Of a stretch of 64,000 nucleotides of DNA, positions 39,601 through 44,475 are shown piece by piece. A program made the position numbers and the translations under genes. This DNA is from Methylobacter sp. GTDB lineage: Bacteria; Pseudomonadota; Gammaproteobacteria; Methylococcales; Methylomonadaceae. The stretch covers positions 1 through 64,000 of the forward strand of contig JAUXTH010000057.1 in the NCBI GenBank assembly GCA_030679035.1, given 5' to 3'. The number at the start of each line of letters is the position of its first letter. Within the stretch, counting starts at the first letter, position 1. The notes beneath the pieces were generated by a model. It worked only from the letters and a program-made list of their open reading frames with translations. It did not search any database and was not told the DNA's origin.

Positions 39601-39615
39601 TCCCTGTTGCAATAA
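24643..39615 (+). CDS. Giant first trans-AT PKS: GNAT-ACP / KS-KR-cMT-ACP / KS-ECH-ECH2-ACP-ACP / KS-KR-ACP
   Basis: A 4990-aa protein starting with an adaptor region and a GNAT domain (about 98-295), then ACP (Ser349): a GNAT loading module that decarboxylates malonyl to give an acetyl starter. Module 1: KS (420-845; Cys587, His722), KR (catalytic half 1257-1445, Tyr1406), C-methyltransferase (1524-1867; EIGAGAG from Glu1690), ACP (Ser1941). Module 2: KS (2034-2468; Cys2209, His2344), a degenerate crotonase (about 2709-2960), an intact ECH2-like crotonase (about 3001-3245) and tandem ACPs (Ser3304, Ser3401), each with the beta-branching Trp six residues after the Ser. Module 3: KS (3516-3937; Cys3683, His3818), KR (from 4550; Tyr4721 in YAMAN), ACP (Ser4944). 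There is no TE, so the chain passes to another protein. Predicted: acetyl starter, alpha-methyl-beta-hydroxy unit, beta-branched unit, one further extension. This matches the start of pederin-family synthases. Confidence 0.95.
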   Translation: MTDNLSELFKQCSIEMIKRGRTRFVDGFILTGIGASTAKHGSTPADDISRLLQHSATEPVDCLMAASAAGLAPSHQPPEHFPDSASCNQYLLQHLERRGYCIRTARTDDLPALLLLEELCWAEQLRTPESVLKQRIICYPQGQLVLAVDNVVVGVIYSQCIESADALDGIAVAQVDSLHNPEARVVQLLAVNILPQMQQQNLGDQLLEFMLIYLSLQKDVQSVAAITLCKNFDRTAGLALEDYIRQRNEHGVPADPILRFHELHGATIQRVMPGYRPYDHKNEGCGVLVSYDIHHRSRNDMRIDTAKNVRFTRSEIRSYLQNAVSDCLGEQRTSVFSFDRPLMEMGLDSADLLELNEKIAFRYQLPLTPAFFFQYNTTDKIAGYLCEHVVPDQKQDNKRDAQQTKARAAIKPQGLVRTQDVAIIGMACRLPGGIDTPEEFWQCLQTGASVVGELPAGRWQWPDEIDPVDKHQGIDRGGFLDNVAAFDAPFFRISPAEAESMDPQQRILLELGWQAIEHAGYAPDSLAGSNTGVFIGASGSDYARLLDQSRSPVDAHYGTGNSMAVLANRISYFYDFHGPSLLLDTACSSSLVAVHKAVQSIQTGESSQALVGGINLICHPANSIAYYKAGMLAKDGRCKTFDQQANGYVRSEGAVMLLLKPLASALSDHDRIYAVIKGTASNHGGQAGGLTVPNPEQQAKLLQTAWLAAEINPQSLGYIEAHGTGTSLGDPIEVQGLKQAFTQSGMQPEKNCGLGSVKTNLGHLEAAAGITGLLKTVLCLQHRQLPASLHFQQLNEHIELSDSGLYVVDRLQPWMQPTDGGPRIAGVSSFGSGGANAHAVLAEYPSGVDAAADEGDGPLVFVLSAKTKQQLQVYAQKYVDWLSDDSSWPVSLTDLVYTLQTGRQAMEERLALVITDRQDLVGKLAAFCSNQQRDAQDYQFNSKTIPAQFRELTEGEAGQAFIRSLVAQCDWDRIALLWLSGVEVDWSLLYCDQAAGGRQPRRIAAPTYPFAKHAYWLPNAGLPLESNIAGKSRVEQVADEVSPTVLAPLWRSVSNSENAGLFPNPDASVLIIGGSLQQKQAIRSVYAVAQSIAIDPSVTIESLSRQLRQLSNLDHIIWIAPKSDTASEFNEALVKQQNSGLLYVFKLVKALLAEAYGNRDLGWTVITCRTQSVFNEDAPDPAHAGVHGLVGALAKEYPRWSIRSLDMENDLDWPVRELMRLPADRQGDVLAFRNGQWFKRFLSPVEKLPESTPAYRQRGVYVVAGGAGGIGEAWTRYVIQHYHAQVIWIGRRRPDAAIQAKLDALADQGPAPVYVVADAANLQSLRTAYVTIKQSWPVIHGVIHSAVGLFDHSLVEMDEQRFRDILSAKIDVSVNLAQVFKYEALDFMLYFSSIVALEKNGGLSGYAAGGAFEDAFALHLDKQRTCAVKVINWGHWDIGTGDAISAATKIRLQLSGIIPIQPDEAMSVLQGLLTAPVNQLALLKTSRFDVLPMIDPDQNLKIYADTIPRCVDLIPPVSNELNNRVEALKPLSIFNNAALEAQLLPLFAGTLQSLGLLDEPEKGVTGFYRRWLEASRIILAEQGIGESASGNPEQLWQAWEKAKQDSFGNADLTAAIELAEACLRALPDILSGSRRATDILFPDSSMRRVEGIYRNNAVADYFNRILGESLVAAIEIHLQKDPDAQLRILEIGAGAGGTTAMILPLIEPYRQHIAEYAYTDVSKAFLFHAEEQFVKQYPYVHPKLFDVEKPLAGQDIAAQSYDLVIATNVLHATRNIRRTLSNAKAALHKNGLLLLNEISDKSLFAHLTFGLLEGWWLSEDQPLRIPDAPGLYPESWKQVLGQEGFASVLFPAPDAHVLGQQVIVAESDGVVRQQKTLQKPQVNPVSPTTADELPKPAAISTDEGLKEASNFHLKKLAAKTLRMNSHDIDALEPLETYGIDSILVVQITNALREIFPDVRSTLLFECQTIDALSDYFINNNKDRLIRLTGLQAQPAASECSRPATAVQASAEKAAGRDDTAQLYRPNNQPDAELDAIAVIGMSCHFPQANNADDYWRILKSGQDCIREVPADRWPMQDFFHADPDEAVQQGKSYSKWGGFLDNVTDFDPLFFNISPKEAIAIDPQERLFLQTAWETLEDAGYTRDRLVSEFRQQVGVFAGITRTGFDLFGPELWRQGQTVYPHTSFSSAANRVSYFLNARGPSVPVDTMCSSSLTAIHQACQSLRSGECRLAIAGGVNIYLHPSGYVGLSASRMLSKDGVCRSFGKGGNGFVPGEGAGAVLLKPLSQAIADNDQIYATIRATHVNHGGKTNGYTVPNPQAQAELVRDTLQKAGVDARAVSYIEAHGTGTELGDPIEVSGLTQAFQHYTQDTGFCALGSAKANVGHLEAAAGIASFIKVILQLRHGQLAPSLHAAELNPNINFAKTPFVVQQTLAEWQRPLLEHQGELKEFPRIAGISAFGAGGANAHVLVEEYRQPKRLPLDGGQGCIVVLSAKNEERLKAYAGRLHDFIERRIVDADELELPDLAYTLQVGREQMDERLALVAHSLAQLQEKLKAYISGQDEVADLYQGQIKRHKDLIATFAVDESMQQTVDTWFRRRKYSRLLNLWTKGMDIDWARLYQGQCVPRRISLPTYPFAATRYWLPLVEVEQQKTVDVASAPAPLPTPQAQVSAIELTLSEAPAQQPSANSVVPAKPDRISLREPASCPATFQVQSAINPISLRSLQSYGSACYNLGTVASSGGNPCIALYDYGDGVFAVKPDNADGQPIAIDSACAGLIGCLQRVNMLAEDKPAHGTVKALLLTGLDQLFAAEDDPAAKRSVSHAASAIAGCVVPVIAVLTGENSYNAMLMAAAGEVMICSTEGTYSFHSTAVSEQEYRLFAERFGEACAGSLVSGSGLLSGAALRQAGLTMPVVGQAEIDDYALETARSIAQISGMALAELKKHLSLRTRELTEKLAAPFTPVAGVSGQADTNRLDAGFVWFPGRATFGAETPEPVKLDSDVVTLQKYRNGVVVVNLCDRSSKNTFSPEFVSGVIAAFDHINNTPGYKAVVLTGYDNYFACGGTKQGLLAIQNGSARFTDEQSYSMPLACEIPVIAAMQGHAIGAGWAMGLFCDWAAYSEESVYQSPYMLYGFTPGAGSTLIFPERLGHDLSREILLTAREFQGRELKQRGIAMPVMPRNEVLDYALALANHLALSTREQLEQQKNRRSESIRQRLQAVFAQELAMHDKTFVGNQDVIDNINRHFNEAATEDQLVQPSNVGARSCNHQSPQQVLESLRQSLAEELQMQREQVDGDTAFIDMGLDSITAVTWIRKINKQFGLSIGATKVYSHPTLTLFTEFVLSQMDEPQPVPSINTTIDTETVQQSGDQLLAWLKETLARELLMSPDALDDDMKFIDMGLDSITAVTWIRAINKRYGLSIGATKVYSYPTLAEFYQYLLKSGSQQGLFQNQEQPQQAVTATTAAQPCKQAAKPVLVYSFALSSPADRQPVEQEPVRAEAPAQPEQQQNRSQHSAIQSIAIIGMAGQFPKADNVTQFWQNLVQGRECISDIPSTRWSVDKYYDPDRNAPGKTVCKRMGLLDDVDVFDPLFFNISPSEAEYMDPQQRLFLQTSWSCIEDAGYNPSDLSGSLCGVFVGCTASDYSQLMAGQAQCAQGLMGESVSILPARIAYFLNLQGPCLSIDTACSSSLVALAGACDSLVLGHSDLALAGGVYVINGPDIHVKMSKAGMLSPDGRCYSFDQRANGFVPGEGVGVLLLKRLGQAEQDGDDIYGVIRGWGVNQDGKSNGITAPNQESQTRLETGIYKKFGINPEHIQLIEAHGTATKLGDPIEVDALRESFRQFTDRKHFCALSSVKSNIGHLATAAGVSGVIKSVLALQHRQLPPTINYQALNEHINLEDSPFYVNTQCKPWDAPIGHKRLVAVSSFGFSGTNAHIVLEESSQQTDASIAADTPVLLVLSAKNGQQLAVYAQAVSDYLADQYNSREISLSDMAYTFQVGRVALNHRLAVVANTADELRTKLSNYASAGASDQDCVAGEVGKKAAAVDGSIQGEATTQQLRQLAERWVVGGAVDWSSLYRPGQARRKHGLPTYPFAREHYWIPETEAVEDGTVESKPCRSSETPVIDNELWRSSELPDTIDWKNRLQHYQGKQLTVIYADDGERLAFSNLMTQLKQASGLDDSSNVSYCAVNEINAGLAAKRPDCLLFLGAVGARQPTDTSAIAQCLEALSGQSGDSPMGIVFFMQADSIASDRLADLISKAVKPDWLRCVLVTQDDCGDLNAAMQRLFREWLAFGAQTEPFAGLSRIHYAAGQRLSRNDGAGQSVCLISKEWRVKQPQPAANPADRGTVLILVNHESLHIARKLIEPEDFKKVILIGDNSVLPNQIQNSINYKDAESVRISAHILIDQYDNITHIIDLSDLYDTSKDNDADNPGKTVFYQTIIGTYNDIAILYFTKGLQYFHCELMSLAGAKFAGLVKMLSADYPHVSARFIDIDQTAYDQSRQLRQIVIQEFDAELQETELCYRNGQRFAPVLAAVEVDAGQRDASLPIAEDGVYVISGGTNGVGLEIAKYLAAKGCNKLVLMGVTQLPPREAWSQAVNNDDLSPYIKNKLLELIELDKTVEHLQIYTGSLTSQYSLRRYFRKVRARLGSIRGVIHSAGVYSDSDNPGFASKDLKRMQQVWEPKVNGLENLHALFKADALDFFVSFSSMTGLMPHLARGAGDYAMANSFVDFFTAYQHHQNNHACYKTIIWSDWNQCGAITRIAGERVAAIEENFHRLGIRTFSNQEGCALFEQAMACTADSRVFIGYLDRQQFEQVRPQLLYANLNAGELGKQAVAAKPEAPAETVPENSILHHLDQWEAEKRSGLEVPVYRITDVISLDQIKHLEPNLIHRIHKLLFAGAGVAQSVAQEQPVDLAQVITNTVLEVLKLKSFDPAQPFQNYGLDSISAMVLATRLEKRLKQPVQPQWLIDYSSVETLSQHLMAQNSKSLLQ

Positions 39616-39640
39616 CGGTCACCAGCTGAATAAAACAACC

Positions 39641-40753
39641 ATGACACAAACGATAGAACAGTTACTGGGCATTCAGCCTGCCGCGCATAAGCCGAAACCA
39701 GCGAAGGCGGACATCATCAGGTTCAGTTTCCTGTTTTTTTCGGATGTGCGGAAAGATATTTCCGACGCGGAAAAATACGCTTTCATGCGGGACATAACGC
39801 TGTTTGCCGACCGGGAAGGTTTTGAGGCGGTTTATCTGCCTGAGCGGCACTTTCATGAATTCGGCTCCATTTACGCCAACTCCGCGATCATGGCGGCGCA
39901 TTTAATACCCCAGACAACACGTATCCGTTTTAGAACCGCCGGTATTTCACTGCCTTTGCATCACCCGGCTGAAGTGGTCGAATGGTGGGCGATGAATGAT
40001 GTGCTGTCGCAAGGCCGCGTTGACCTGGGTTTCGGTTCAGGCTGGAACAAGCCCGATTTTATTCTGTCGCCGGAAAGCTATGAAAATCGAAGAGAAATAT
40101 GCAGTGAAGCTATCCCCATTGTGCAAAAGCTGTGGCGCGGTGAAACCGTGTCTTTTGCCGGACCCGGCGGCGAACAGATACCGATTGCGGTTTATCCCCG
40201 TCCGCTGCAGCCGGAACTGAACGTTTGGCTGCTGGTCACGCAGAATGATGACGGTTTTATTCATGCAGGCAGACAGGGCTATAACATCTTTACGATGCTG
40301 TACGGCAACAATCTGGATGCGATGCAAAAAAAGATTGCGCTGTACAGGAATGCCCGGCAGGAGGCGGGGCTTGACCCGGAGCAAGGGGTTATCACATTAA
40401 TGCTGCATACCTTGGTGCTGCAAGACAGGGCGCAGGTGCAACAGGCTGTGGAAGCGCCTTTTAAGGACTACATAAAAAGTTCGCTGGATGCGCATCTGAA
40501 AGCGGCCATAGATGAACACGGAGGCGCCCCGCTCAGCGAGGCGGAAAAAGGCAAGATGCTGGAATACGCCTACCAGCGTTACTTTAAAACCAGTGCAATT
40601 TTCGGCACTGTCGAAGACGGGCGGGATATTGTCGATCAGGCGATCGCTGCCGGTGTCAATGAAATCGCCTGTCTGGTGGACTTTGGCGTGGACTATTCGG
40701 TGGTCAGGGAATCCCTGACCTATCTTAAACGGTTGACTTCTTACTACCGCTGA
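39641..40753 (+). CDS. Luciferase-like FMN monooxygenase, MupA/Atu3671 family
   Basis: A 370-aa TIM-barrel flavin monooxygenase of the bacterial luciferase superfamily, resembling the MupA/Atu3671 group that works with PKS and NRPS lines (MupA, PedJ). Markers: LFFSDVRKDI near the N-terminus, YLPERHFHEFGSIYANSA, and VDLGFGSGWNKPDF. MupA in mupirocin is implicated in alpha-hydroxylation of a carrier-bound chain, and pederin-type compounds carry a hydroxyl at the carbon next to the amide carbonyl; the gene's position 25 bp after the giant PKS fits that step. The C-terminal half is a normal-length barrel with no fusion. The exact substrate is inferred. Confidence 0.88.
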   Translation: MTQTIEQLLGIQPAAHKPKPAKADIIRFSFLFFSDVRKDISDAEKYAFMRDITLFADREGFEAVYLPERHFHEFGSIYANSAIMAAHLIPQTTRIRFRTAGISLPLHHPAEVVEWWAMNDVLSQGRVDLGFGSGWNKPDFILSPESYENRREICSEAIPIVQKLWRGETVSFAGPGGEQIPIAVYPRPLQPELNVWLLVTQNDDGFIHAGRQGYNIFTMLYGNNLDAMQKKIALYRNARQEAGLDPEQGVITLMLHTLVLQDRAQVQQAVEAPFKDYIKSSLDAHLKAAIDEHGGAPLSEAEKGKMLEYAYQRYFKTSAIFGTVEDGRDIVDQAIAAGVNEIACLVDFGVDYSVVRESLTYLKRLTSYYR

Positions 40754-40801
40754 GGTGTTTCTTTGGGACGGTAGCCAATAATAATATTAAAAGGGGGATA
40801 A

Positions 40802-41692
40802 ATGATGAAATCAGCAAATAGAGAGAAACTGGAGCAACAGGGTTACTGCATTATTCCGGGCATATTTGAGCAGTCCATGATGGAAAAACTGAACCAATGG
40901 AGCGGAAAGGTGTTGGAGAATGTTTCTGAAAATCATCGCACTCAGTTCAAGGCTCAGGGTTGTCGGGTCGATATATCGGACTATCCCGATTTTTCCGAAA
41001 TCATCGGCCACGAGGCGCTGGCGGCGCTTTTTGATGAACTGGATTTAGGTGGACATGTATTCAGTTGCGGCTCCATTATCAGTAAACCACCCTCCAGTCC
41101 GGCTCTGTTCTGGCATCAGGACTGGTGGGGCTGGGATGATCCTATGTCCTATACTGATCGGATTCCCCAGGTCAACATGATGATCTATCTTTCCCCGACT
41201 TCGGCTGACAATGGGGGGCTTCGGGTTATACCCGGCAGTCATCGTCAAAAACACTCGATTCATGAGATTCCAGGCGAATACGGTTCAGCTATGTCCAGAG
41301 TGGAGGAACCGGATCACCCGCTTTATCAATTGTGGGAAGAGGAATATGCAATCAAGGTTCAACCGGGCGACGTTGTCGTCAAGGATGCGCGTTTACTGCA
41401 TGGCACCTACTCTAATGCGTCGAATGAAGACAGAACCTTGCTGAGTCTCAACTTTAATCCGAATTATTCCGGCCTGCCTGCCGGTATGCAGTCTAGAATA
41501 AAAAAGATTTTCATGCGGGAGTGGAAATTCGATGGGCATAGCGTCCCAAACGACCTGCAGATGGTTCAATGGCCTGAACTGTACAGAGGAAAAATAGAGC
41601 ATCTTTTCCCGTCATGTGCGGATGATGTTACGCCGCTTAACTTTAACTTTAGTCCTGATTTGGATTTATTAAGCAGGGCTGAGCATTCTTAG
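40802..41692 (+). CDS. Second PhyH-like Fe(II)/2-oxoglutarate dioxygenase
   Basis: A 296-aa PhyH-family enzyme with His105-x-Asp107 in FWHQDWWGWDD, distal His200 in RLLHGTYSN and Arg211. The SADNGGLRVIPGSH segment is typical of the family. A strong AGGGGGATAA ribosome site precedes the ATG; the second codon is also ATG. It is little related to the first 2OG oxygenase of the locus (22107-23147), so the two probably act on different carbons. It lies between the FMN monooxygenase and the Baeyer-Villiger enzyme, all on the plus strand and likely one transcript with the giant PKS. Confidence 0.88.
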   Translation: MMKSANREKLEQQGYCIIPGIFEQSMMEKLNQWSGKVLENVSENHRTQFKAQGCRVDISDYPDFSEIIGHEALAALFDELDLGGHVFSCGSIISKPPSSPALFWHQDWWGWDDPMSYTDRIPQVNMMIYLSPTSADNGGLRVIPGSHRQKHSIHEIPGEYGSAMSRVEEPDHPLYQLWEEEYAIKVQPGDVVVKDARLLHGTYSNASNEDRTLLSLNFNPNYSGLPAGMQSRIKKIFMREWKFDGHSVPNDLQMVQWPELYRGKIEHLFPSCADDVTPLNFNFSPDLDLLSRAEHS

Positions 41693-41735
41693 ATAGTTTC
41701 GCAGCTTAAGAATTAGCAGTCTGGCGAGTTTACCG

Positions 41736-43559
41736 ATGAAAAATAACCAACAAGCAAGGCCGCCTCATTTTAACCCCGATGATCTTCGTTCAAAATATCG
41801 CGAAGAGCGGGATAAACGCCTGCGCCAGGAGGGTAATGATCAATATATAAAAATAGACGGGCGGCGGTACGCGCGTTTTCAGGAAGACCCTTATACGCCT
41901 GTTCAGGTGCGCGAACCGTTGCATGATGAAGTCGAGGTATTGATTGTCGGCGGCGGCTTCGGTGGGCTGCTGGCGGCGGCTCGGCTGAAGGAAGCAGGCA
42001 TTGAGGATGTCCGCATCGTCGAGCGCGGCGGTGATTTTGGCGGTACTTGGTACTGGAATCGTTATCCAGGCGCGCAATGCGATATTGAATCCTATATTTA
42101 CCTGCCGTTACTTGAAGAGATAGGCTATATCCCTAAACAGAAATACAGCAATGCCCCGGAAATTTTTGCCCACTCCTGCGCCATTGCTGGACATTACCGG
42201 CTTTATGATAAGGCCTGTTTTCATACCTCAGTGACCGAACTGCGCTGGAATGAGGCATTATTGCGCTGGATCGTTTCCACTGATCGTGGGGATAGCATAA
42301 AAGCGCGGTTTATCTGCCTTGCCGATGGTCCGCTCAGCCAGCCTAAACTACCAGGCATAGAAGGCATTGAAATTTTTCAAGGCAAGATGTTTCATACCAG
42401 CCGCTGGGACTATGGCTATACGGGCGGCGATGCTTGCGGCAAGCTGGAGAAACTGCGCGATAAACGGGTCGGCATCATCGGAACCGGGGCCACCAGCATT
42501 CAGTGCATTCCCTATCTTGCCGCGTCTGCCCGGCAATTATATGTTTTCCAGCGTACGCCTTCTTCGGTCCTTGTGCGCGATAATAAAGCCACTGACTCCG
42601 AATGGGTAACAACGTTGAGTCCAGGCTGGCAGCAGGCGCGCATGAAAAATTTTAATCGGGTTACCTCCGGCATCGACCAGAACGAGGATCAGGTTAATGA
42701 TGGGCTGACTAACATTATGCGTAACTTAAGCAAGCTACCGGAGCATTGCTATCGGGAACAGCTGGCTGCGGAAGAAATGGAAAAATTGTCCGAAATGCTT
42801 GATTTTGAACAGATGGAGCAGGTCAGGGCGCGTATCGACAGTATCGTAACCGATCCCGAAACGGCCGCCGCGCTTAAACCGTGGTACCGGTTATTTTGCA
42901 AGCGGCCCTGTTTTAATGATGAGTATCTTCAGGTTTTTAACCGCTCCAATGTGAAGCTGGTGGATACTCAGGGCAAAGGCGTGGTACAACTTACCGAAAC
43001 AGCGGCCATCGTCGGCGATCAGAGCTATGAGCTGGATTGCCTGGTTTTCGCCACGGGTTTTGAGGTGGGCACTGCTTATCCCAGACGATCAGGCTTTGAA
43101 GTCTTTGGCCGAGACGGTTGGACGCTGACCGAGAAATGGGCGGACGGCATGCGCACGCTGCATGGTCTTCAGACCCGCCATTTTCCGAATTGTTTTTTTC
43201 TGGGCATGACCCAAGGCGGGTATACCGCCAACTACACGCATATGCTCTACGAGCAAAGCGCTCATATTGCCTATATCATCGGCGAGGTAAACAAGCAAAA
43301 CATGGAGGCCGTTGAAGTAACGGGAGAAGCGGAAGATCAATGGGTAGCTGTTATCAACAGTTTTGCCGCTACCGGTCTGAAGTATTATAAGGAGTGTACT
43401 CCCGGTTATTATAATAACGAGGGTAAGCCGGGTGAGGGCAAAACCGCCAAAATTGCCGGCTTTTATGGCGGCGGTTCGGAGGCGTTTTTTCAGATATTGA
43501 ACGACTGGCGGGAAAAAGGCGATATGGAAGGCGTTTGTTTAATCAGCGGGAAATCCTAG
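41736..43559 (+). CDS. Baeyer-Villiger-type FAD/NADPH monooxygenase
   Basis: A 607-aa class B flavin monooxygenase. It has the FAD site GGGFGG (72-77), the conserved GDFGGTWYWNRYPGAQCD (99-116), the Baeyer-Villiger fingerprint F214-x-G-x(3)-H220-x(3)-W224-Asp, and the NADPH site GTGATS (249-254). The N-terminal 60 residues form the extra segment seen in cyclohexanone-monooxygenase relatives of larger size. PKS-linked members insert oxygen into a carrier-bound chain, and a homologue in the pederin locus is credited with oxidative chain cleavage. Its last bases overlap the stop of the convergent SDR gene by 4 bp. Reaction type is likely; the carbon attacked is unknown. Confidence 0.92.
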   Translation: MKNNQQARPPHFNPDDLRSKYREERDKRLRQEGNDQYIKIDGRRYARFQEDPYTPVQVREPLHDEVEVLIVGGGFGGLLAAARLKEAGIEDVRIVERGGDFGGTWYWNRYPGAQCDIESYIYLPLLEEIGYIPKQKYSNAPEIFAHSCAIAGHYRLYDKACFHTSVTELRWNEALLRWIVSTDRGDSIKARFICLADGPLSQPKLPGIEGIEIFQGKMFHTSRWDYGYTGGDACGKLEKLRDKRVGIIGTGATSIQCIPYLAASARQLYVFQRTPSSVLVRDNKATDSEWVTTLSPGWQQARMKNFNRVTSGIDQNEDQVNDGLTNIMRNLSKLPEHCYREQLAAEEMEKLSEMLDFEQMEQVRARIDSIVTDPETAAALKPWYRLFCKRPCFNDEYLQVFNRSNVKLVDTQGKGVVQLTETAAIVGDQSYELDCLVFATGFEVGTAYPRRSGFEVFGRDGWTLTEKWADGMRTLHGLQTRHFPNCFFLGMTQGGYTANYTHMLYEQSAHIAYIIGEVNKQNMEAVEVTGEAEDQWVAVINSFAATGLKYYKECTPGYYNNEGKPGEGKTAKIAGFYGGGSEAFFQILNDWREKGDMEGVCLISGKS

Positions 43560-44377
43560 TCTTTTTCATTCGTAAATTGCAACGTGGCAGTGCTGCCCGC
43601 CATAATGCCGCCATCAAGCACCATTTCCGAGCCGGTCACATATCGGGATTCATCGGAAGCCAGATATAAAACATTGTAGGCAACATCAAGCGGCGTTCCC
43701 ATTTCATTCAGCGGAATGCCTCTTTTCACAAAATTCAGCGTTTCCGCTCTTTGTTCCGGCGTGTCGCCCATTACACTGTCCCAGATGGGCGTGTAGATCG
43801 CGCCTGGATGCAGCGAGTTACAGCGGATTTTATACCCGTATTGGGCGCAGTAAATCGCCACACTTTTGGTTAAATTACGCACCGCGCCTTTGCTTGAGCA
43901 ATAAGCTGCCGTTTGCGCCATCCCGACCATGCCGGAGCGTGATGACATATTAATAATGGAGCCTCCCTGCGCTTTCATTAATTGAATGCCGTATTTACAG
44001 CCTAAAAATACGCCGTCCATGTTCACAGCATGTATCGTATGCCAGTCTTCAAGTGACATGTGTTCAACATCTTGTGGCCGCCGCCCGAATTCTTCCTCAA
44101 AACCGGAAATACCGGCATTGTTAAACAGGATGTCCAGGCGTCCATGTTGCTGGCGGATGACATCGCAAACCGCCTGCCAATCCGCTTCACGGGAAACATC
44201 CAGATGGTAATAACAGGCCTGACGACCGATACTCTCCGCCACAGCTTGGCCCAGGTCATCAAGAATATCGACGATAATGACGAACGCACCCTCGCTGGCA
44301 AGCAGTCTGACCGTTTCCGCACCAATCCCACGGCTTCCACCGGTAATGAGTGCAATTTTGCCTTTTACTCTCGGCAT
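43556..44377 (-). CDS. Short-chain dehydrogenase/reductase
   Basis: A 273-aa classical SDR with TGGSRGIGAE (cofactor loop), NNAG, catalytic Ser in NMSSRSG and YCSSKGA (Tyr-x(3)-Lys), and a VLDGG C-terminus typical of glucose-dehydrogenase-like members. The aspartate at the end of beta-2 (VDIL) predicts NAD(H) use. It is convergent with the Baeyer-Villiger gene (4-bp overlap) and precedes the acyltransferase gene on the minus strand. It may oxidise or reduce a tailoring-site hydroxyl or ketone; the substrate is unknown. Confidence 0.88.
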   Translation of the reverse strand: MPRVKGKIALITGGSRGIGAETVRLLASEGAFVIIVDILDDLGQAVAESIGRQACYYHLDVSREADWQAVCDVIRQQHGRLDILFNNAGISGFEEEFGRRPQDVEHMSLEDWHTIHAVNMDGVFLGCKYGIQLMKAQGGSIINMSSRSGMVGMAQTAAYCSSKGAVRNLTKSVAIYCAQYGYKIRCNSLHPGAIYTPIWDSVMGDTPEQRAETLNFVKRGIPLNEMGTPLDVAYNVLYLASDESRYVTGSEMVLDGGIMAGSTATLQFTNEKD

Positions 44378-44475
44378 TTATTTGAATCCTGAAGTTGAAT
44401 GTACAACGATTTATTACGGTTTATGCCGCTTTTTAGCACGGTGGGTTGGGGGGAACGAATCTAATCTAAAAGTGA

